The notes under the pieces: model-generated
Told to the model about the DNA's origin: nothing
The model's database searches: none
What the model saw: the letters and a program-made list of their open reading frames with translations, nothing else
NCBI GenBank assembly: GCA_947631995.1
Contig: CANRNT010000007.1
Location: 1-64,000, forward strand
Origin: an uncultured Clostridia bacterium
GTDB lineage: Bacteria > Bacillota > Clostridia > Oscillospirales > Ruminococcaceae
Direction: 5' to 3'
DNA length: 64,000 bases
Program-made: the position numbers and the translations under genes
Shown here: one piece after another, positions 28,952 through 39,661 of the stretch
How the letters are laid out: each line of letters starts with the position of its first letter
How positions within the stretch are numbered: position 1 is the stretch's first letter

Positions 28952-31006
28952 CTATAATATGCCCCTGTAATACAGACCCCTTGTAAAGTCCTGCGGTCTG
29001 TTGTCCTTATCACCCGAAAGATATGCGGCGATAACGCGTTTTATCTCGTCGGGCTTTTCGCTGTAAAACGAAAGCGTTATGCTGTCCGCGAACGAAAGCT
29101 CATCGGCCTTGTCCGCAAGCCACAGTACATCGCAGTTGAGTATCTCGATATAGCCGTGTTCCTTGGAGCATTTTACCGAAAACCTCCTGCCCGTTCTGTC
29201 GGTGATGTATCTGCTGCATTTTCCGCAGCCTGCCGCCTGTTTTATGGGACAGTTTATGCTGAGCATAGCCGGCAGTCTGCCGTACCCGATAATATTAAGC
29301 GGCAGCGGCGTATCCAGCATACGCGCCTGCTTCAGCGTCAGCTCTATCGAAGCGGTGATATCCGCCGCACCCAAGTCCTTCAGCATTTTTGCCGCCAATG
29401 AGTTTGCGGCGTTCAGCCCGAAGCCTCCGTGCAGCTTCATTCCGCTTTTACCAAACAGCTCAAAATGCGATATGTTTGTCGCCGTCAAATGCTTCAACCC
29501 GTGGCCTTGCAGCTTTTCGATACGCTTCTTTGTCTGCTCCTCGTGCAGGTCAAAGCGCGGCAGCAGGGCGCACATCTTTTCGTCTATGCTTTCGAGCCTT
29601 TCGAGCTGACCTATCGGCAGGCAGACAAGCTCCGACTTGTCGTATATATCTTCATCGAGCTGCGACATATCGTAAAGCTCCGTCCTCAGCGAGGGTACTC
29701 TATTGCTCCGCCTTGAAAAGACGGGGCTTATATATTCTTTGCAGGGATACCGCGCGGTGCTGTTTTGAAAGCGCTGATTGTCCAGACTGCTTACCGCCGT
29801 TCGCCTCAGAGAATTTATCTCCGCCGCGGATACGAATGCGCCGTCGTCAATATCAACGGTAACATCGCCTGCCGTATACGCCGTCTGGCCTAGCTTTCTG
29901 AGCTGTTTTGCTATATCGTCCGCCGCTGTGGGCTTGTTCACGGCAGGGGAAACTATACTGCCCTTTACGCTCGCCGAAAGACCGCCGCTTTCACATTCCA
30001 GCATTATCTCGCTGTTCAGCCGTGCCGTCAGGTGCATATCCAGAGAGAACCGTTTGAACGGTCTGCGGTAAAGCTCGTGTATCGCAGGGAGTATCTCTTT
30101 GCTCTGCTGTGCGTCCTCAGCCGTTCGCATACCGAACATATCCCTGCCCGTTTTTGAAAACAGATACCCGTTCGTAAAGCCGCCTCTTGAAAACACGTTT
30201 TTTAGCAGGGCTTCGTCATATTCCTTTCCGCACAGAGCCTGTCTGCACGAATGAACAGCTGCCGCAGCGTATTCGGGACGTTTCATTCTGCCCTCTGTTT
30301 TAAGAGAGGATACCCCCGCCCTTTCAAGCAGCTTTATTTCTTTTATATACGACATATCCTTCAGCGAAAGGTCGTGCCGTTCTTCCTTGCCGCATACTGC
30401 CGAGAACGGCAGCCTGCAGGCCTGCGCGCACATACCTCTGTTGGCGCTCCGCGAGCCTATCATAGCCGACATATAGCATTGTCCCGAAACGCTGAAGCAC
30501 AGCGCGCCGTGAACGAACACCTCTATCGGTATGCCCGTCCTGCACAGCCTCTCTATCGCTTCAAGCGGCAGTTCTCTTGCCGCAACAACCCTGCGCAAGC
30601 CCATTTTTCTGCATATCTCCGCGCCGCTGACGGTGTGTATCGTCATCTGCGTGGAAGCGTGCAGCGGCATATCCGGACAAATGCTTTTCGCCAGCGCGAT
30701 CACGCCCAAGTCCTGAACTATTATGCCGTCGATACCCATATCGCACGCCTGCTTCAGCTCGTTTGCGGCCTGCTCTGTCTGACTGTCAAATATCAGCGTG
30801 TTTATCGCCTGATATATTTTTACGCCGTTTGTGTGGCACAGCCGCACGGCGTCGCGCAGCTCGTCACGGGTGAAATTTTTGCAGCCCTGCCGCGCCGAAA
30901 AAACCTTCGTTCCCAGATATACCGCGTCGCAGCCGCTGTTTACGGCAGCCTCTACGGCGTCTGGAGAGCCGCACGGAGCAAGTATCTCGGGACGGTTATT
31001 TTCCAT
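28952..31006 (-). CDS. U32 family peptidase
   Basis: 'PEILAPCGSPDAVEAAVNSGCDAVYLG', 'EVFVHGALCFSVSGQCYMSAMIGSRSANRGMCAQACRLPF'. Confidence 0.92.
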   Translation of the reverse strand: MENNRPEILAPCGSPDAVEAAVNSGCDAVYLGTKVFSARQGCKNFTRDELRDAVRLCHTNGVKIYQAINTLIFDSQTEQAANELKQACDMGIDGIIVQDLGVIALAKSICPDMPLHASTQMTIHTVSGAEICRKMGLRRVVAARELPLEAIERLCRTGIPIEVFVHGALCFSVSGQCYMSAMIGSRSANRGMCAQACRLPFSAVCGKEERHDLSLKDMSYIKEIKLLERAGVSSLKTEGRMKRPEYAAAAVHSCRQALCGKEYDEALLKNVFSRGGFTNGYLFSKTGRDMFGMRTAEDAQQSKEILPAIHELYRRPFKRFSLDMHLTARLNSEIMLECESGGLSASVKGSIVSPAVNKPTAADDIAKQLRKLGQTAYTAGDVTVDIDDGAFVSAAEINSLRRTAVSSLDNQRFQNSTARYPCKEYISPVFSRRSNRVPSLRTELYDMSQLDEDIYDKSELVCLPIGQLERLESIDEKMCALLPRFDLHEEQTKKRIEKLQGHGLKHLTATNISHFELFGKSGMKLHGGFGLNAANSLAAKMLKDLGAADITASIELTLKQARMLDTPLPLNIIGYGRLPAMLSINCPIKQAAGCGKCSRYITDRTGRRFSVKCSKEHGYIEILNCDVLWLADKADELSFADSITLSFYSEKPDEIKRVIAAYLSGDKDNRPQDFTRGLYYRGIL

Positions 31007-31391
31007 TGTGTCCGTTGAAATTACCGCCGTTTCCCGAAAGAGCCTTTCTTACGGCAAGCTCCTTTTCGAGCTTTTTGATTTGTTCACGCAGAGCGGCGGT
31101 CTCTTTTTTTGCTTCATCTGCCGCCGCGGAAGCCTGTGAAGCCTCGTCGGCGTATTTTTTTATCTGAGAGCGGATATTTTCAAGATTGGAGCTTGCCTTG
31201 TAAGCTTCGTCAACGCAGTCCAGAGCGACCAGCACGGCGGCGTCCAGCTTTGACATCGACGACGCTCCCTTTGTTGTTTTTTCAAGCTTCTGATTGAGCA
31301 TAGCCGCCAGCTTGCGCGCGTAGCTCTCATTTTCCTCGGTCGTGATAAGGTAATCCTTGCCGAAGATACGCAGCTTTACAACGTTGTTCAT
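30996..31391 (-). CDS. zapA: Cell division protein ZapA
   Basis: 'VVKLRIFGKDYLITTEENESYARKLAAMLNQKL' plus coiled-coil. Confidence 0.85.
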   Translation of the reverse strand: MNNVVKLRIFGKDYLITTEENESYARKLAAMLNQKLEKTTKGASSMSKLDAAVLVALDCVDEAYKASSNLENIRSQIKKYADEASQASAAADEAKKETAALREQIKKLEKELAVRKALSGNGGNFNGHNGK

Positions 31392-31542
31392 ACTTTTACA
31401 CGTCCTCTCAACAATATATTAATCCATATTACAGTATAACACAAACCGAGCAAAGTGGCAAGACCTATTTCAAAAAACATTCACGGTGTCTTAGTGCCAA
31501 AAATATCAGGAAAAGTTTGTTTAAAATCACTTTGAAAAGCTG

Positions 31543-31571
31543 TTGAAAAAAGTGCGGGGATATGTTATAAT
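31543..31571 (+). promoter_or_regulatory. Predicted sigma-A promoter for PAS/GGDEF/EAL gene
   Basis: TTGAAA-17 nt-TATAAT. Confidence 0.65.
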
Positions 31572-31610
31572 GATAATAACTATAACCGAATGGCGAAAGT
31601 TGGTGAACGT

Positions 31611-34600
31611 ATGACTAGCGTATATGTAAACAGCATACTTGAAAAGGTGTCCAGCGGAGTTGCCCTCTATGAGTATACGGGCGATAAGCTGACAATGACA
31701 TACTGCAATAAAACGGTGTGCGCCATGCTCGGATATACCGTTGAAAAGTTCATGCAGAAAAGTGCGGAGGACGTGTTTTTCTGCGTATATGACGAGGATA
31801 TACCGAAGATCAGCGAGTGCCTGAAGATGTGCATAATAAGCAGTATGAACAACGAAAAGGAGATCCGCTTCGTGCGCAGAGACAGATCGGTGCTGTGGAT
31901 GAAATGCAGTTCAAATCTTCTTGACCGCGAGGGCGATATAAAGAGGATAGTAGTTACTTTTACCGATATAACCGAGGAGATAACCAGTAAGGAGGAGCTT
32001 TCCTTCCGCGCCGACCACGACGAGCTGACCTCCATATTCAACGCCAATGCGTTTTATCTGCGAACAAGAGAGCTGCTCAGCGAAAATCCCGACGAGGATT
32101 TTATACTGGTGCGTATAAATATCGTAAAGTTCAAGGTGATAAACGATCTGTTCGGCACAAAGGCGGCGGACAATATCCTTATAAGCATAGCGCGGCATAT
32201 CGAAAGCGCTCTTAAAGACCGCACCGCCTCTTACGGACGCGTTACGTCTGACCATTTTGCGTTCTGTATGCCGGCGGACGATTTTAATGAGGGAAAGTTC
32301 GTCGAGCAGATGAAAGAGTTTTCGGATATGTTCCCCGACTACTATAATCTCAGCTTTAAAGCGGGTATTTACAGGATAACCGATAAGGCGGTGTCGGTAT
32401 CTGTCATGTGCGACAGAGCAAAGCTCGCCATGCAGACCATAAAAGAGGATACCGGCAAGGTGTATGCCTATTACAACGACGATATAAGAAAAAATCTTTT
32501 GCTGGAGCAGAGGATAGAGAGCGAAATGCAGTGGGCGCTGGACAACGAGCAGTTCGAGGTATGGTTCCAGCCGATATACAGCCTCTCGTCCATGCAGCCA
32601 TACAGCGCGGAGGCGCTTGTAAGGTGGCGCCACCCGACAAAGGGACTTATCTCGCCGGGTATGTTCATACCCGTTTTTGAAAAGAACGGCTTTATAAGAA
32701 AGCTCGACAGCTATATCTTTGAGCATGTCTGCATATATGTCAGACATTGTATAGACAGCGGCAAGCACCTGCTGCCCATATCGGTAAACTTCTCCAGAAT
32801 GAGCCTTTATACGGACGACCTTGCCGACGAGGTAATAAGCATTGTTGAGAAGTACGGACTTACACCCGACCTTTTCAAGATAGAGATAACCGAGACCGCG
32901 TACAACAATTATCCTCAGCAGCTTCTCAGTACGATAAACAAGCTCCGCGGCTACGGATTTACCATACTTATGGACGACTTCGGCAGCGGATATTCGTCGC
33001 TCAATATATTGAAAGACCTGCCGATAGACGTGCTGAAGATAGATATGAATTTTATGTCCGATTTCAATACCTCGGACAAGGCGACAAATATACTTGCTTC
33101 AATAATAAGAATGGCTAAGTGGCTTGATATGCCGTGTATCGCGGAGGGCGTTGAGACCGAAATGCAGGTGGATTTCCTGCGGAGCATAGGCTGTGAGAAC
33201 ATACAGGGATATTATTTCTCAAAGCCGCTTGTGCAGAGCGATTTTGAACGGCTCATATCTGCCGATAACGGCGCAGTGCATACTCAGCACGACCCCGATA
33301 AATCGCTGGAGGCTCTGAGCGAGGACGTTGACGCAATGCTGTCAGGCAACCAGACCGTTGCAAGACTGATGAACGGCCTGTTCGGCGGCATAGGCTTTTA
33401 TGAGTTCGACGGCAGCAAGCTGGAGGTAATAAGAGTAAACGACGGGTATTACAGGATATTCGGGTACACGCTGACACAGCACGCCCATGACGCGAAAAAC
33501 ATCATGGATAAAGTGCATAAGCACGATATACCGCTCCTGAGAGAGGCCTTGAAACAGGCTTCGGAGACCAAAAAAGCGGTGCACCTCAATTTCAGACGTT
33601 ATAACGCCAAGGACGAGCTTCTTTGGCTGGACGCCAGCGTAAGCAGGTTTGGCGGCAATGAGGAAAAACAGCTCATGTGTATCGCGTTCAACGATATAAC
33701 GGAGCATATACTTCTCGAGAAAAAGGGCAACGAAAAAATGCACCTGCTCAATCATCTTGCAAAAAGGCTTCTCGAGATAACGGATATAAAAACGGAAGTA
33801 CCCGCGATACTGGGCGTTGTAAGAAAATATTATCATGCGCAGAGGGCGGCTATATTCGATCTGGACGCCAATGCTGACGGCGGAAATATCTTCTTTGAAA
33901 ACAGGAGCGAGGAGTTTATTCCCGACAGGCGCGATGTAAAAACAGTGCCGTTTCAGAATTTCAAGCCGTTTCTGAGCCTGCTGCGCTCGCATAAGGTGCT
34001 CAGCATAAAGGACGTAAACGAGCTTGAGGACATAGACGACGCAACAAGAACGATATTCGGCGAAATGGGGATAACGTCTATAATAGCCGTTCCGATATAT
34101 ACGGGCGAGCATATGACGGGCTTTATATGTATAGACAATCCGCAGAAGAATATCGAGCAGCTCGACTTTTTGCAGTCGTTCAGCTATTACTTCTCACTTG
34201 TCGCCGTAAGGCACCATGTTCAGGACAGGTCTGACAGCTACAACAGACAGATGAACGCTATCATAGAGAATATGAACGGCGGCGTCGGACTGTTCACGGT
34301 CACCGACGACGGCAAAGCGCGCACCGTTTATGTCAGCGAGAACTTTTTGCGCATAGCGCAGCTTGACGGTTCTTCGCAGCTTGACGATATAACTTTGTTG
34401 GCGGACCCCAGAGACAGGGACGCCTTTGCTGAAACTCTTGCGGCGGCAATAAAAAGCGGCGGCAAGATGACCGACCAGTTCAGGCTGTGCAAAGCCCGGG
34501 AGGATACGGGCGAGGATAAATGGGTAAGCATATCCTGCTCGGTCGTTTCGGGAAAGGACGGCAAAAGAGGCGAGATGATAGCGGTGCTGAACGATATAAC

Positions 34601-35774
34601 GGGTCAGATAGCCGAGGAGCAGGGAAAATACAGCTCCGCGCTGGCCTCCGTTTTCGACAGGATATACCGCATAGATCTGTCGGGCAGCCGCATAAGTCTT
34701 GTATCGAGCGAGAACGACGACGACTCCGCGTTCGACTGGATAATGCACATCTTCGATATAGCAAAGGAGCAGAGCAAAAACAGAAAGTGGCTCGCGAAAA
34801 TGTGTATGCAGGCGTATATCAATAATACATATTCCTGCGACTACAATGTCACCGTGAACGGCGAGGAGAAATGGCTCAGCCTTACCTTCTTAAAACTCAC
34901 CGATACCGACTATCTGCTTTGCGCGCTGGACGAAACGGACAAGAAACAAGCCGAGGAGATAAGCATAGAGAACGAAAAGCTGAAGCTGGAACAGCAGTTC
35001 CACGACTCCGAAAGCGTTTATGTCAATCAGTCGGGCGTTGTTATAATCGAGTACGATTATGCAGCAAGGAAGATCGTCGCTACCGACAATTTCAAGCGGT
35101 TCAGGATAAGCGCGATAATCGAAAGCATAGATCTTTCAAACAAGGGACTGACGGCAGAGGTAACAAAGGATACCATACACCCCGACGACCTGCGTGTTGC
35201 AATGGAGATATTTGCAAATTCGTCGGACTGTCCGCCGAAAGAGCTGCGTATGAAGCTTATAAACGGGGACTATCTGTGGTGCAGCATAACAAAAACTGTC
35301 GTGCGCGATAAAAGCGGCAGACCGCTGCGGTCGGGATATACTATACTCGATATAAACGAGAGAAAGCTCTCAGAAAAAAGACTGAAAGCTACGAGCGAAA
35401 TGATGAGCAATATAGCCAACAGCGCAAATTCGGGAGTGGTGCTGTTCGAGGTCGGCGAAAACGGCTCGATACATACCCTATACAGAAACGACGCTTATTA
35501 TGTCGTGCTGGGACAGGATAAGGACAGCTATGAAAAGAGCGGCACCATAGTCGCCGATATCCTCAGCGACCCCGAAAAGAAAAAGCTGGTAAAGACCGTT
35601 ATAACGGACGCTGCAAACGGCAATATATTTACAAAGGTCGTTAGCGTTACCTGTACGGACGGCTGCAAAAAATGGGTGAAGCTGTCCTTTGCGCCGTACC
35701 GAAGCGGAGACGGCAAGGATAACGAGAGGAAGTCTATCCTGATAATCGACGAAGCCGAGGACCCCTCAAAGTAG
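31611..35774 (+). CDS. Large PAS/GGDEF/EAL signalling protein with C-terminal PAS/GAF-type sensor modules
   Basis: EAL motifs AEALVRW, MDDFGSGYSS, AEGVETEMQ; degenerate GGDEF (GRVTSDHFAF). Start either ATG 31590 or 31611 (latter has GGTGAAC SD). Confidence 0.9.
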   Translation: MTSVYVNSILEKVSSGVALYEYTGDKLTMTYCNKTVCAMLGYTVEKFMQKSAEDVFFCVYDEDIPKISECLKMCIISSMNNEKEIRFVRRDRSVLWMKCSSNLLDREGDIKRIVVTFTDITEEITSKEELSFRADHDELTSIFNANAFYLRTRELLSENPDEDFILVRINIVKFKVINDLFGTKAADNILISIARHIESALKDRTASYGRVTSDHFAFCMPADDFNEGKFVEQMKEFSDMFPDYYNLSFKAGIYRITDKAVSVSVMCDRAKLAMQTIKEDTGKVYAYYNDDIRKNLLLEQRIESEMQWALDNEQFEVWFQPIYSLSSMQPYSAEALVRWRHPTKGLISPGMFIPVFEKNGFIRKLDSYIFEHVCIYVRHCIDSGKHLLPISVNFSRMSLYTDDLADEVISIVEKYGLTPDLFKIEITETAYNNYPQQLLSTINKLRGYGFTILMDDFGSGYSSLNILKDLPIDVLKIDMNFMSDFNTSDKATNILASIIRMAKWLDMPCIAEGVETEMQVDFLRSIGCENIQGYYFSKPLVQSDFERLISADNGAVHTQHDPDKSLEALSEDVDAMLSGNQTVARLMNGLFGGIGFYEFDGSKLEVIRVNDGYYRIFGYTLTQHAHDAKNIMDKVHKHDIPLLREALKQASETKKAVHLNFRRYNAKDELLWLDASVSRFGGNEEKQLMCIAFNDITEHILLEKKGNEKMHLLNHLAKRLLEITDIKTEVPAILGVVRKYYHAQRAAIFDLDANADGGNIFFENRSEEFIPDRRDVKTVPFQNFKPFLSLLRSHKVLSIKDVNELEDIDDATRTIFGEMGITSIIAVPIYTGEHMTGFICIDNPQKNIEQLDFLQSFSYYFSLVAVRHHVQDRSDSYNRQMNAIIENMNGGVGLFTVTDDGKARTVYVSENFLRIAQLDGSSQLDDITLLADPRDRDAFAETLAAAIKSGGKMTDQFRLCKAREDTGEDKWVSISCSVVSGKDGKRGEMIAVLNDITGQIAEEQGKYSSALASVFDRIYRIDLSGSRISLVSSENDDDSAFDWIMHIFDIAKEQSKNRKWLAKMCMQAYINNTYSCDYNVTVNGEEKWLSLTFLKLTDTDYLLCALDETDKKQAEEISIENEKLKLEQQFHDSESVYVNQSGVVIIEYDYAARKIVATDNFKRFRISAIIESIDLSNKGLTAEVTKDTIHPDDLRVAMEIFANSSDCPPKELRMKLINGDYLWCSITKTVVRDKSGRPLRSGYTILDINERKLSEKRLKATSEMMSNIANSANSGVVLFEVGENGSIHTLYRNDAYYVVLGQDKDSYEKSGTIVADILSDPEKKKLVKTVITDAANGNIFTKVVSVTCTDGCKKWVKLSFAPYRSGDGKDNERKSILIIDEAEDPSK

Positions 35775-35848
35775 GGGATATCACCGTTGATATACGGCTG
35801 TAAAAACGGCACAAAAGAATGTGTACGATATGTAAAGGAGCGGCATTT

Positions 35849-37396
35849 ATGGAACAGACAGAAACAAAACTGCTGACCTACAGAGGTCACATACGCAACC
35901 ACGAGGAGCTTTGCGCGCAGCTTGGGGTCGAGCACTCTCTGCCGCGTGAGGAGAGAGAAAAAGCAACTGTGCTGGCGGCATACAAAAAGTGGGGCAGCGA
36001 TATGGGAGAGCATATCTACGGTATGTTCGCGCTGGCGATAAAAAGCGGCGATGAGATATTCTGCATTCGCGACCAGTTCGGCACAAAGCCGTTTTACTAC
36101 TATCTTGCTGACGACGGCGAGCTGCTTTTCGGTACGTTTATTAAGGACATCGCAAGCAGTCCTAAGTTCAGAAAAGAGATAAACAGGGATATGCTGCAAA
36201 TTTATCTCTCGCTGACGTATGTTGCAGGCGAGGACACATTTTTCAAGGGCGTAAAGAAGCTTATGCCGGGTCATTATCTTGTATACAAAAACGGCAAGGT
36301 GAGCGTTACAAGATACTGGACGCCGACCTTCAAACCCGACAACAGCAAAACGCTCGAAGAATGGGCGGAGCTTATCCATACAACGGTAACAAAGCAGGTA
36401 ATGCCGCAGGTGAAAGAGGAAAACGAAAGCGCGCAGGCGTTTTTGTCGGGCGGAGTGGACTCCTCTTATGTCCTAGCGGTGTCCGACGCAAAGGTGACGG
36501 GCTCGTGCGGATATGACGATGAGAGGTTCGATGAGTCGCCTCTCGCAAAGCAGACGGCAGACCTTCTGGGCAGGGAGAACGTAAGGTGCCTTATCACGCC
36601 GCAGGAGTATTTTGAGGCGGTGCCGTATGTTATGTACAATATGGAACAGCCGCTTGCGGACGCCTCTGCCATAGCGTTCGCGATAGCCTGCCGTGAAACA
36701 GCAAAAAGCACGAAAATTTGCTATTCGGGCGAGGGCTCTGACGAGTTTTTCGGCGGATATAATATGTACAGAAATGCCGAGAGATACGGCGATGAGCTGA
36801 AAAATTTCTATGTCGGCAATACCAACATCATGAAAGAGGACGAGAAAAAGCGTATACTGAAAGAATACGACCCCGACGTTCTGCCGATAAATATAGTAAA
36901 GCATATATACGAGGAGACCGAGGGGCTTGACCCGCTGACGAAGATGTCCGACGTTGATATACAGATATGGCTGGAGGGCGATATCTATCTCAACGTTGAC
37001 AAGATGAGCGAGGCGGCTGGCTTAGAGATACGTATGCCGCTGACCGACAGGAGAGTTTTTGAGATAGCGGCTGCCATGCCGTCAAAATATAAGGTGAACG
37101 CGGAGCAGAACAAGGTCGCATTCCGCACGGCTGCCGCAAAGGTTCTGCCCGAGGAGATAGCATTCCGCAAGAAGCTGGGCTTCATAGTTCCCATACGCAT
37201 ATGGCTCGCCGATGACAGGTACAACGCGGACGTCAAGGCGAAGTTCCAAAGCGGCTATGCGGCGGAGTTTTTCAACGTAAATGAGATAAACGCCATTCTT
37301 GACGATTATCTCGGCGGCAACTCAGACGGCTGGCGCAAGGTGTGGACGATATATACTTTCCTCGTGTGGTATGAGGAGTATTTTATAAAAAGATAA
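35849..37396 (+). CDS. AsnB-like asparagine synthetase with truncated/degenerate glutaminase domain
   Basis: FLSGGVDSSYVL PP-loop, YSGEGSDEFFGGY; AAAGGAG SD 8 nt before ATG 35849; no MCG(I/F) N-terminus. Confidence 0.88.
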   Translation: MEQTETKLLTYRGHIRNHEELCAQLGVEHSLPREEREKATVLAAYKKWGSDMGEHIYGMFALAIKSGDEIFCIRDQFGTKPFYYYLADDGELLFGTFIKDIASSPKFRKEINRDMLQIYLSLTYVAGEDTFFKGVKKLMPGHYLVYKNGKVSVTRYWTPTFKPDNSKTLEEWAELIHTTVTKQVMPQVKEENESAQAFLSGGVDSSYVLAVSDAKVTGSCGYDDERFDESPLAKQTADLLGRENVRCLITPQEYFEAVPYVMYNMEQPLADASAIAFAIACRETAKSTKICYSGEGSDEFFGGYNMYRNAERYGDELKNFYVGNTNIMKEDEKKRILKEYDPDVLPINIVKHIYEETEGLDPLTKMSDVDIQIWLEGDIYLNVDKMSEAAGLEIRMPLTDRRVFEIAAAMPSKYKVNAEQNKVAFRTAAAKVLPEEIAFRKKLGFIVPIRIWLADDRYNADVKAKFQSGYAAEFFNVNEINAILDDYLGGNSDGWRKVWTIYTFLVWYEEYFIKR

Positions 37397-37422
37397 AAAG
37401 ATAATTTGAGGAGGTAAAAAGC

Positions 37423-38604
37423 ATGGATAATTTCACGTTTTACAGCCCCACGGAATTTGTGTTCGGCAGGGATACGGAGAACGACTGCGGCAGGTATGTA
37501 AAAAAGTACGGCGGCAGTAAGGTGCTCGTGCATTACGGCTCCGGCTCGGCTGTGCGCTCGGGACTTATCGACAAGGTAAAAGCGTCGCTCGATAAAGAGG
37601 GGATAGATTACGTCCTGCTCGGCGGCGTTCAGCCAAACCCAAAGGATACTAAGGTATACGAGGGTATAGAGCTTTGCCGCAAAGAAAACGTTGACTTTAT
37701 TCTGAGCGTCGGCGGCGGTTCTGTTATTGACTCCTCAAAGGCTATCGCTCTCGGCGTGCCGTATGACGGCGATTTCTGGGATTTTTACGGCACGGGAAAA
37801 CCCGTCGAAAAAGCTCTTCCCATTGGCGTTATACTCACTATCGCGGCGGCAGGAAGCGAGGGTTCGGGAGCGTCCGTTATCACTAAAGAAGAGGGCAAGC
37901 TCAAGCGTGACTGCGGCTCAGACCTTTTGCGTTCAAGGTTCTCGATACTTGACCCTGCGCTTACAGAAACTCTGCCTGCGTATCAGACAGCCTGCGGAGC
38001 TACCGATATAATGGCGCACGTCTTTGAAAGATATTTTACCAACACCAAAGAAGTCGAGATAACCGACAGACTGTGCGAAGCAGTGCTGCTCACCATGGTA
38101 AAGGAAACTCCGCGCGTTATCGCCGATCCGCATAATTACGAGGCAAGAGCTAACATAATGTGGGCAGGCATGGTAGCGCATAACGATATAGTCGGCGTGG
38201 GCAGAAGTCAGGACTGGAACAGCCACAATATCGAGCATGAGCTTTCGGGTCTTTATGATGTTGCGCACGGAGCAGGTCTTGCGGTAATTATGCCCTCTTG
38301 GATGGAATTTGTCTGCACGCATAACGTTATGAGAATGGCGCAGATGGCTGTGAGAGTCTTCGGCTGTGAAATGAACTTTGAAGACCCCGAAAAGACCGCA
38401 AGGCAGGGTATCAACTGTTTCAGAAAATTCCTTGCGTCTATCGGTATGCCCATAAATTTGCAGCAGCTCGGCGCAAAAGAGGAGGATATACCTCTGCTCG
38501 TTTCAAAGCTTGGTCTGGGCGGCGGCAGAACGGGAGGATATGTAAATCTTTCCGAGGAGGATATAACTCAGATATACCACATCGCCGCCAAAGCAGAGAT
38601 ATGA
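37423..38604 (+). CDS. Iron-containing alcohol dehydrogenase (butanol dehydrogenase-like)
   Basis: 'ILSVGGGSVIDSSKAIALG', 'HNIEHELSGLYDVAHGAGLAVIMPSWM'. Confidence 0.93.
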   Translation: MDNFTFYSPTEFVFGRDTENDCGRYVKKYGGSKVLVHYGSGSAVRSGLIDKVKASLDKEGIDYVLLGGVQPNPKDTKVYEGIELCRKENVDFILSVGGGSVIDSSKAIALGVPYDGDFWDFYGTGKPVEKALPIGVILTIAAAGSEGSGASVITKEEGKLKRDCGSDLLRSRFSILDPALTETLPAYQTACGATDIMAHVFERYFTNTKEVEITDRLCEAVLLTMVKETPRVIADPHNYEARANIMWAGMVAHNDIVGVGRSQDWNSHNIEHELSGLYDVAHGAGLAVIMPSWMEFVCTHNVMRMAQMAVRVFGCEMNFEDPEKTARQGINCFRKFLASIGMPINLQQLGAKEEDIPLLVSKLGLGGGRTGGYVNLSEEDITQIYHIAAKAEI

Positions 38605-38614
38605 GGTGGCATAT

Positions 38615-39643
38615 ATGAAGATACTTTTTATAGGCGGAACGGGTACTATCAGTATGGCGATAACACGCCTGCTCGCGGATAGGGGAGAGGAGCTTTATCT
38701 TCTAAACCGCGGCAGCAGAACGGGAGAGCTGCCCAGAGGCGTTAAGGTCATAAACGTCGATGTGAACGACGAAGAGAACCTCAAAGCCGCCCTCGGCGAT
38801 ATGACCTTTGACAGCGTGTGCGATTTTATAGGCTTTGTGCCGCAGCAGCTCGAAAGAGATGTCCGCGTGTTCAAGGGCAGAACAAAGCAGTTTATGTATA
38901 TAAGCTCTGCTTCCGCTTACAATAAGCCCGTCAGGTCGTATGTGATAAACGAGGGTACTTCTCTTGCAAATCCGTACTGGGAGTATTCGAGAAACAAGAT
39001 AGCCTGCGAAGAGCTTCTGATGAAAGATTACCGAGAGAACGGCTTCCCTGTTACCATTATAAGACCCAGCCATACTTATGACGAACGCTCGGTGCCGCTC
39101 GGCGTGCACGGCAAGAACGGCAGTTGGCAGGTAATAAAGCGTATGACAGAGGGCAAGCCCGTTATCATTCACGGCGACGGCTCATCACTCTGGACTATGA
39201 CGCACAACAGCGACTTTGCAAAAGGCTTCTGCGGCCTTATCGGCAATCCTCACGCAATAGGCGAGGCTTTTCAGATAACGAACGATGAAACGCTCACTTG
39301 GGATCAGATATATCAATGTATCGCAAATGCCCTCGGCGTGGAGCTCAAAGCTGTCCACGTTTCTTCGGAGTTTCTCGCTTCTGTCAGCGATTACGACTTC
39401 ACAGGCAGTCTTATCGGCGATAAAGCCTGCTCGGTGGTGTTCGATAACTCAAAGCTTAAAAGGGCGGTGCCAGAGTTCAAAGCCACCGTGCATTTTGAAC
39501 AGGGCGTTAAAAACACTATCGACTATGTGCTTTCCCACCCCGAGCTTCAGATAGAGGACAAAGAGTTTGACGACTGGTGCGACAGAGTTATTGCCGCGCT
39601 TGAAAATGCAAAAGCCGCAATAAATACTATTGACAACGGCTGA
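38615..39643 (+). CDS. NAD-dependent epimerase/dehydratase family (SDR) protein
   Basis: FIGGTGTIS nucleotide-binding motif; YISSASAY...YSRNK; start revised to ATG 38615 behind GAGGTGG. Confidence 0.88.
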   Translation: MKILFIGGTGTISMAITRLLADRGEELYLLNRGSRTGELPRGVKVINVDVNDEENLKAALGDMTFDSVCDFIGFVPQQLERDVRVFKGRTKQFMYISSASAYNKPVRSYVINEGTSLANPYWEYSRNKIACEELLMKDYRENGFPVTIIRPSHTYDERSVPLGVHGKNGSWQVIKRMTEGKPVIIHGDGSSLWTMTHNSDFAKGFCGLIGNPHAIGEAFQITNDETLTWDQIYQCIANALGVELKAVHVSSEFLASVSDYDFTGSLIGDKACSVVFDNSKLKRAVPEFKATVHFEQGVKNTIDYVLSHPELQIEDKEFDDWCDRVIAALENAKAAINTIDNG

Positions 39644-39661
39644 AAAAAGTGATATACTTTT

